DNA from: Sulfitobacter litoralis
GTDB taxonomy: Bacteria; Pseudomonadota; Alphaproteobacteria; Rhodobacterales; Rhodobacteraceae
Length of the DNA: 64,000 bases
Assembly (NCBI RefSeq): GCF_900103185.1
Contig: NZ_FNJD01000013.1
Coordinates: 30,642-94,641 of the forward strand
Reading direction: 5' to 3'
Numbering within the stretch: position 1 is the stretch's first letter; every line of letters starts with the position of its first letter. Below the pieces are notes generated by a model. The model worked only from the letters and a program-made list of their open reading frames with translations. It was not told the DNA's origin and ran no database searches. Below are positions 60,824 through 64,000 of the stretch, piece by piece. The position numbers and the translations under genes are program-made.

Positions 60824-61501
60824 TTAATGATTCTGGATGCCGAGGTAGCTCAGAATGACGTCCTTGGCGTGTTGCCGACGTTCTTCTTGCCACGCGTCGT
60901 CATGGAGGTTCTGGCCGACAACAATGCCAAGAGTGGCAGCGTTGTTCAGGTGGTGGGCTGAAAGGGCGACAATACTAAGATAAAGCTGGGCGGGATCAGG
61001 CTTTCGACTGAACACTCCGCTTGAATATCCACGTTCTACCAGATTGCGGATTGCTACGATGAGAGGCTCCGACATGTCGCGCATCACAGCTGAGCGCGCG
61101 ATATACATCCCGTTCAGAGCGTTTTCATTGCGCGTCATTTTGCGAAAATCGGCGTTATTTTTAAAGTAATCGAAGGTGAATTCCACCAGTTCATTCAACT
61201 TCGTGACAGGATCCCCTACGCTAAAATTTAGCTGCGCTTCTTGGTCTCGGATCTGTTGAAAAATGTCCTCAAGAGCCGCGATGTAGAGCTGCTCTTTCCC
61301 ACCAAAATAATGGTAGATCATACGCGAGTTGCACTTGGCAGCCTTTGTTATGCGGTCAATCCGTGCACCGTGAAAACCGTGTTCGGCAAACTCGTCTATA
61401 GCGACGGCCAATATTTCGGCTTGTGTCCGTGTCGCATCGCGACTTCTGAATTTAGGGGATTTTGTTGGGGCGTTAGGACTACCACCACATTTTGCCGCCA
61501 T
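60824..61501 (-). CDS. TetR-family transcriptional regulator (RutR-like)
   Basis: This 225-residue regulator has an N-terminal helix-turn-helix (residues 25-75, with EFAEHGFHGARIDRI and SRMIYHYFGGKEQLY) and a TetR_C-type ligand domain with FTFDYFKNNADFRKM. The first 20 residues are Ser/Pro/Lys-rich and may be disordered. RutR-like proteins sense pyrimidines or other nitrogen compounds. It sits between the gamma-glutamyltransferase and ABC genes, all on the same strand. Confidence 0.85.
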   Translation of the reverse strand: MAAKCGGSPNAPTKSPKFRSRDATRTQAEILAVAIDEFAEHGFHGARIDRITKAAKCNSRMIYHYFGGKEQLYIAALEDIFQQIRDQEAQLNFSVGDPVTKLNELVEFTFDYFKNNADFRKMTRNENALNGMYIARSAVMRDMSEPLIVAIRNLVERGYSSGVFSRKPDPAQLYLSIVALSAHHLNNAATLGIVVGQNLHDDAWQEERRQHAKDVILSYLGIQNH

Positions 61502-61645
61502 AATTTCCCCGTCTCGTGTGTCGTTCTTATCTGCCAGATATTCTCAGGCCATCTAATCGGTTCGAAACCGGATGGTAAAGCTGGCGTGAAAGTCCTTTAT
61601 GCTGCCGGTGCGCCCAATGAGAGGCTGCAAATTGAAGAGAGAATT

Positions 61646-61694
61646 TGGGGTTCAGATACCGCAAGACGCCGAAATTTATGCATTCTGAACCCCA
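61646..61694. repeat. Perfect 11-base inverted repeat upstream of tetR
   Basis: TGGGGTTCAGA (61646-61656) and TCTGAACCCCA (61684-61694) are exact complements separated by 27 bases, in the 214-base gap between tetR and the gamma-glutamyltransferase gene. There is no T run. It may be a TetR site or a scar of a lost element. Confidence 0.5.
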
Positions 61695-61715
61695 GTAGAT
61701 CACAAGAAACTAATA

Positions 61716-63305
61716 CTAAAATCCCAAAGCCATTCCGTCTTTTCTTGAGTCACTCCCACCTGTCAGCAAGCCTGTATCGGGGTCGATATAGATTGCCTGA
61801 CTCCCACCAATCGGGGATTCCTGCAAGGCCAGCACGTGCCCGCGCGCCGTCAAATCTTCGCGGACTTCCAAGGCAACGCTTGGTTCAATATCCAACACAC
61901 CATCATGCGCAAAGCTGCGCGGTGCATCCATTGCTTCTTGGATATCCATTCCCAAGTCCAGCACGCCAGACAAAAAGGCTGCGTGGCCAGCCGCTTGATA
62001 GTGCCCGCCCATGACGCCGAAGGGCATCACGGCGACACCATCTTTGCAAAGCATTCCAGGGATGATCGTGTGCATGGGGCGTTTGCGTGGCGCAATGGCA
62101 TTGGGATGGTCTTCATTAAGCCTGAACGACGCACCCCGAGAGTGAAAAAGAACACCTGTGGTGGGGTCTAAACGCGTCGAGCCAAAACCGTGGAAGATTG
62201 AATTGATGAAAGACAGCGCATTTCCCTGTGTGTCAACGACGCTGAGATAGATCGTATCTTTATGCTCTGGCTCATTCCAAAGCGTAGGGGGCATAGCTCG
62301 GCGCATGTCGATCCGCGCGGCCAGTGCGTCTACGGCCTCGTCAGACAAGAGTGTTTCGACAACATCTGGGCAGTCTGCAGGATCAGCGATCAAAGCATCG
62401 CGGTGATGGTATCCAAGTTTAGTTGCCTCAGCGTGCAGATGGATGCGGTCAGCGTCGGAAAGTCCCTTACCCATGTCAAAGCGTGACAGGATCCGTAAAA
62501 TGAGAAGGGCCGCCAAACCTTGGCCGTTCGGTGGACATTCAAAGACGTCATGATCGCCGTAACGCGATGAAATCGGGTCAACCCAGTGCGCTTGATCCCG
62601 ACCTTCGTGGAAATCCGCTTCGGTGTGCAGCCCACCAAGAGATTGCAGATGTGCCGCCATTTTCGCTGCCACGTCACCTTCATAGAATCCTGCAGCGCCG
62701 TTTTTTGCTATGATGCGCAGACTTTCGGCGAGCAGGGGTTGGGCGTGCATGTCGCCCGCTTTCGGCGCTTTACCTTCGGGCAGAAACAGCTTTGCGGCAT
62801 GTTCATCACCTCCAATAATATCTGCGTTCGCAGCCCAATCCATTGCGACGCGCGGTGTTACAGGGTAGCCGTTTTCAGCGTATTCTATCGCGCGTGCGAA
62901 CAACTGGTCCATTGGCAAAGAGCCATGATCCTTGTGCAAAAGGCACCACCCCGAAATGGCACCTGGGATCGTGACCGAATGTGGACTTGTTTGGGGGATC
63001 TCATCCGTGAGACCTGCATTTTTTAGAGCTTCGACTGTCGCGGCAGCTGGCGCGCGTCCCGACCCATTCAGGGCCTTCACCTTACCGCCTTTTGGCGCAT
63101 AAAGCGCAAAGCAGTCTCCACCTATACCGGTCATCAAAGGGTCGACGACACATTGCACAGCCACTGCAGCAATCGCCGCATCTACTGCGTTGCCCCCTTT
63201 GGTCAGGATCTCGTGGCCGGCTGAGGTTGATAACGGGTGAGAAGTTGCGATCATCGCTGAAGAAGCAAGCGTACTGGGACGGCGAGCAGAGAAGAAGTCA
63301 AACAT
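61716..63305 (-). CDS. ggt: Gamma-glutamyltransferase family protein
   Basis: This 529-residue Ntn-hydrolase proenzyme normally cleaves itself before a catalytic Thr. That Thr is Thr351 in HKDTIYLSVVD; the small subunit then shows GNALSFINSIFHGFGS and late GGSQAIYIDPDTG. There is no signal peptide (start MFDFFSARRPSTLASS), so it is probably cytoplasmic, as in many family members that act on gamma-glutamyl or cephalosporin-like amides. The ATG at 63305 follows AGGAAA; the long in-frame reading further upstream runs over the transporter remnant and is not conserved. It probably followed a peptide ABC operon before the IS insertion. Confidence 0.88.
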   Translation of the reverse strand: MFDFFSARRPSTLASSAMIATSHPLSTSAGHEILTKGGNAVDAAIAAVAVQCVVDPLMTGIGGDCFALYAPKGGKVKALNGSGRAPAAATVEALKNAGLTDEIPQTSPHSVTIPGAISGWCLLHKDHGSLPMDQLFARAIEYAENGYPVTPRVAMDWAANADIIGGDEHAAKLFLPEGKAPKAGDMHAQPLLAESLRIIAKNGAAGFYEGDVAAKMAAHLQSLGGLHTEADFHEGRDQAHWVDPISSRYGDHDVFECPPNGQGLAALLILRILSRFDMGKGLSDADRIHLHAEATKLGYHHRDALIADPADCPDVVETLLSDEAVDALAARIDMRRAMPPTLWNEPEHKDTIYLSVVDTQGNALSFINSIFHGFGSTRLDPTTGVLFHSRGASFRLNEDHPNAIAPRKRPMHTIIPGMLCKDGVAVMPFGVMGGHYQAAGHAAFLSGVLDLGMDIQEAMDAPRSFAHDGVLDIEPSVALEVREDLTARGHVLALQESPIGGSQAIYIDPDTGLLTGGSDSRKDGMALGF

Positions 63306-63376
63306 TACGGGTTTCCTGTAGTTAGCACCACTTGCCACGGGCTCGCGATGATCTTGTTTTAGCTGAAGAGGAACGA

Positions 63377-63643
63377 CTATTTTAATGCCAGCGGATGCAG
63401 ACACGCGACTGCGCGTTGAAGGCTGAGCTTTCCCAACTGCGGATCTTTCAGCCGGCAATCGTTCTGCGCGCTTGGGCAACGTGTCGAAAAACGGCACCCT
63501 TCTGGCAAGTTGAGAGGGCTTGGGATCTCCCCGGACAATGGCTCTGAAAGCGGCTCAAAAAATTGGGGCGCAGCGGCACGAAGAGCCGCAGAGTAGGGAT
63601 GAGCTGGCGCATTAAGAACAGCGTCGGTCGGGCCTGTTTCGAC
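63377..63643 (-). pseudogene. C-terminal remnant of an oligopeptide/dipeptide ABC transporter ATPase (DppF/OppF type)
   Basis: The minus strand reads VETGPTDAVLNAPAHPYSAAL, then GEIPSPLNLPEGCRFSTRCP and a final CLHPLALK before TAG at 63377. This is the oligopeptide-ATPase C-terminal domain with its HPY and CxFxxRCP motifs. The N-terminal nucleotide-binding part is missing because the IS3-type element begins at about 63644. About 89 codons remain. It is 71 bases upstream of the gamma-glutamyltransferase gene on the same strand, so the two were probably in one operon. The frame is only part of a longer overlapping reading in another phase. Confidence 0.85.
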
Positions 63644-64000
63644 TGTCTGACGTCAGCACCCTTGGGACAGATTTGAGGATTTGAATAAGGGAGGATTTCT
63701 GGTTCATCTTATCGATTAGGAGATCGAGATGACGAAGAAGCCGCAGACATCCAAAGAAGCCGCCGAGAAGGTGGTTAAGAACATCCGCCGCAAGACGCGG
63801 CAAACCTATTCAGCTGAAGAGAAGATCCGCATTGTATTGGCGGGCCTGCGTGGCGAGGAAAGCATCTCGGTGCTATGCCGCCGGGAGGGTATTGCTGAGA
63901 GCCTGTATTACAGCTGGTCAAAAGAGTTTCTCGAAGCTGGCAAGCGCCGGTTATCTGGCGACACGGCACGGCAGGCGACGTCGCCTGAGGTAAAGGAGCT
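63644..64000 (+). mobile_element. IS3-type insertion sequence, left part (runs off window)
   Basis: The element begins near 63644 (TGTCTGACGTCAGCACC), where the peptide-transporter homology stops, and continues past the window end. Its first gene is the IS3-type OrfA at 63729. The exact left end is uncertain by a few bases because the right end and target duplication are outside the window. Confidence 0.75.
63729..64000 (+). CDS. IS3-family transposase OrfA, 5' part
   Basis: The first 90 residues of a transposase DNA-binding subunit are present: MTKKPQTSKEAAEKV, then RQTYSAEEKIRIVLAGLRGE and LCRREGIAESLYYSWSKEFL, a helix-turn-helix of the IS3/IS911 OrfA type. The ATG at 63729 follows AGGAG at 63718. 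The OrfB integrase-like part would lie to the right. It does not look damaged within the window. Confidence 0.87.
   Translation, partial: MTKKPQTSKEAAEKVVKNIRRKTRQTYSAEEKIRIVLAGLRGEESISVLCRREGIAESLYYSWSKEFLEAGKRRLSGDTARQATSPEVKE

Noticed and set aside
61552..61572. GGTTCGAAACC resembles a tRNA T-arm
   Set aside because: No acceptor stem, D-arm or anticodon arm can be folded around it; it is only a short palindrome.
61241..62014. Rightward open frame spanning tetR start, the gap and the ggt end
   Set aside because: It crosses two well-supported leftward genes, has no ribosome site and no recognisable domain.
1..64000. CRISPR array, rRNA, tRNA or prophage
   Set aside because: No regularly spaced repeats, RNA-gene signatures or phage structural genes were seen by eye; a computed scan was not possible.

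Overview
The window looks like a chromosomal segment of an alphaproteobacterium of the Rhodobacteraceae (roseobacter-type). This rests on gene content and order: GC-rich coding DNA, a complete soxRS/soxVWXYZABCD locus, the opgG-opgI-opgH-opgC order known from Rhodobacter, an ectoine-degradation (doe) operon, TRAP and ABC importers, and many Tat-type signal peptides. No rRNA, tRNA or CRISPR array was seen. Coordinates and translations were read by eye and no similarity search was run.

Region 1 (1-4.4 kb): the 5' end of rpe, a three-gene TauA/NMT1-type ABC importer, and a DUF2945 gene followed by a type IB topoisomerase. Region 2 (4.4-20.4 kb): the sulfur-oxidation locus. soxS-soxR read left, and soxVWXYZ-A-B-C-D read right. 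They are followed by a DUF302 gene, a convergent SoxH-like hydrolase, a persulfide-dioxygenase-type hydrolase, a SulP permease, and an acyl-CoA ligase plus TPP-enzyme pair. ATTCA...TGAAT-type inverted repeats recur at the sox promoters, and the SoxR-type regulator carries the cysteine pair of persulfide sensors. Region 3 (20.4-36 kb) has an osmotic-stress theme: a large MscS channel, opgGIHC for periplasmic glucans, an NhaC-type antiporter, an acyl-CoA ligase, doeD-doeB-doeA with the divergent regulator doeX, and a PACE-type membrane protein.

Region 4 (36-48.2 kb) is mixed catabolism: an agmatinase-family ureohydrolase, a paoABC-like molybdenum aldehyde oxidoreductase, an alpha/beta hydrolase, a LysR regulator divergent from a TRAP transporter, and an Lrp regulator divergent from a class V aminotransferase gene broken by a one-base frameshift. 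Region 5 (48.4-53.2 kb) is signalling: a GAF histidine kinase convergent with an operon encoding a double-domain KaiC-like ATPase, a PAS/HWE kinase and a single-domain response regulator, with no kaiA or kaiB. Region 6 (53.3-64 kb): a BenE permease, then a leftward cluster (gamma-glutamyltransferase, TetR, ABC importer, amidohydrolase, NTF2-like protein, polysaccharide-deacetylase-fold enzyme) that looks like uptake and breakdown of a nitrogenous compound. At the right edge an IS3-type element has cut off an Opp/Dpp ATPase gene, leaving only its C-terminus.

The observations most worth following are the KaiC-like/HWE/response-regulator module with an altered phosphosite, the set of candidate SoxR operators, the ligase/TPP-enzyme pair beside sox, and the IS-truncated peptide-transport operon.
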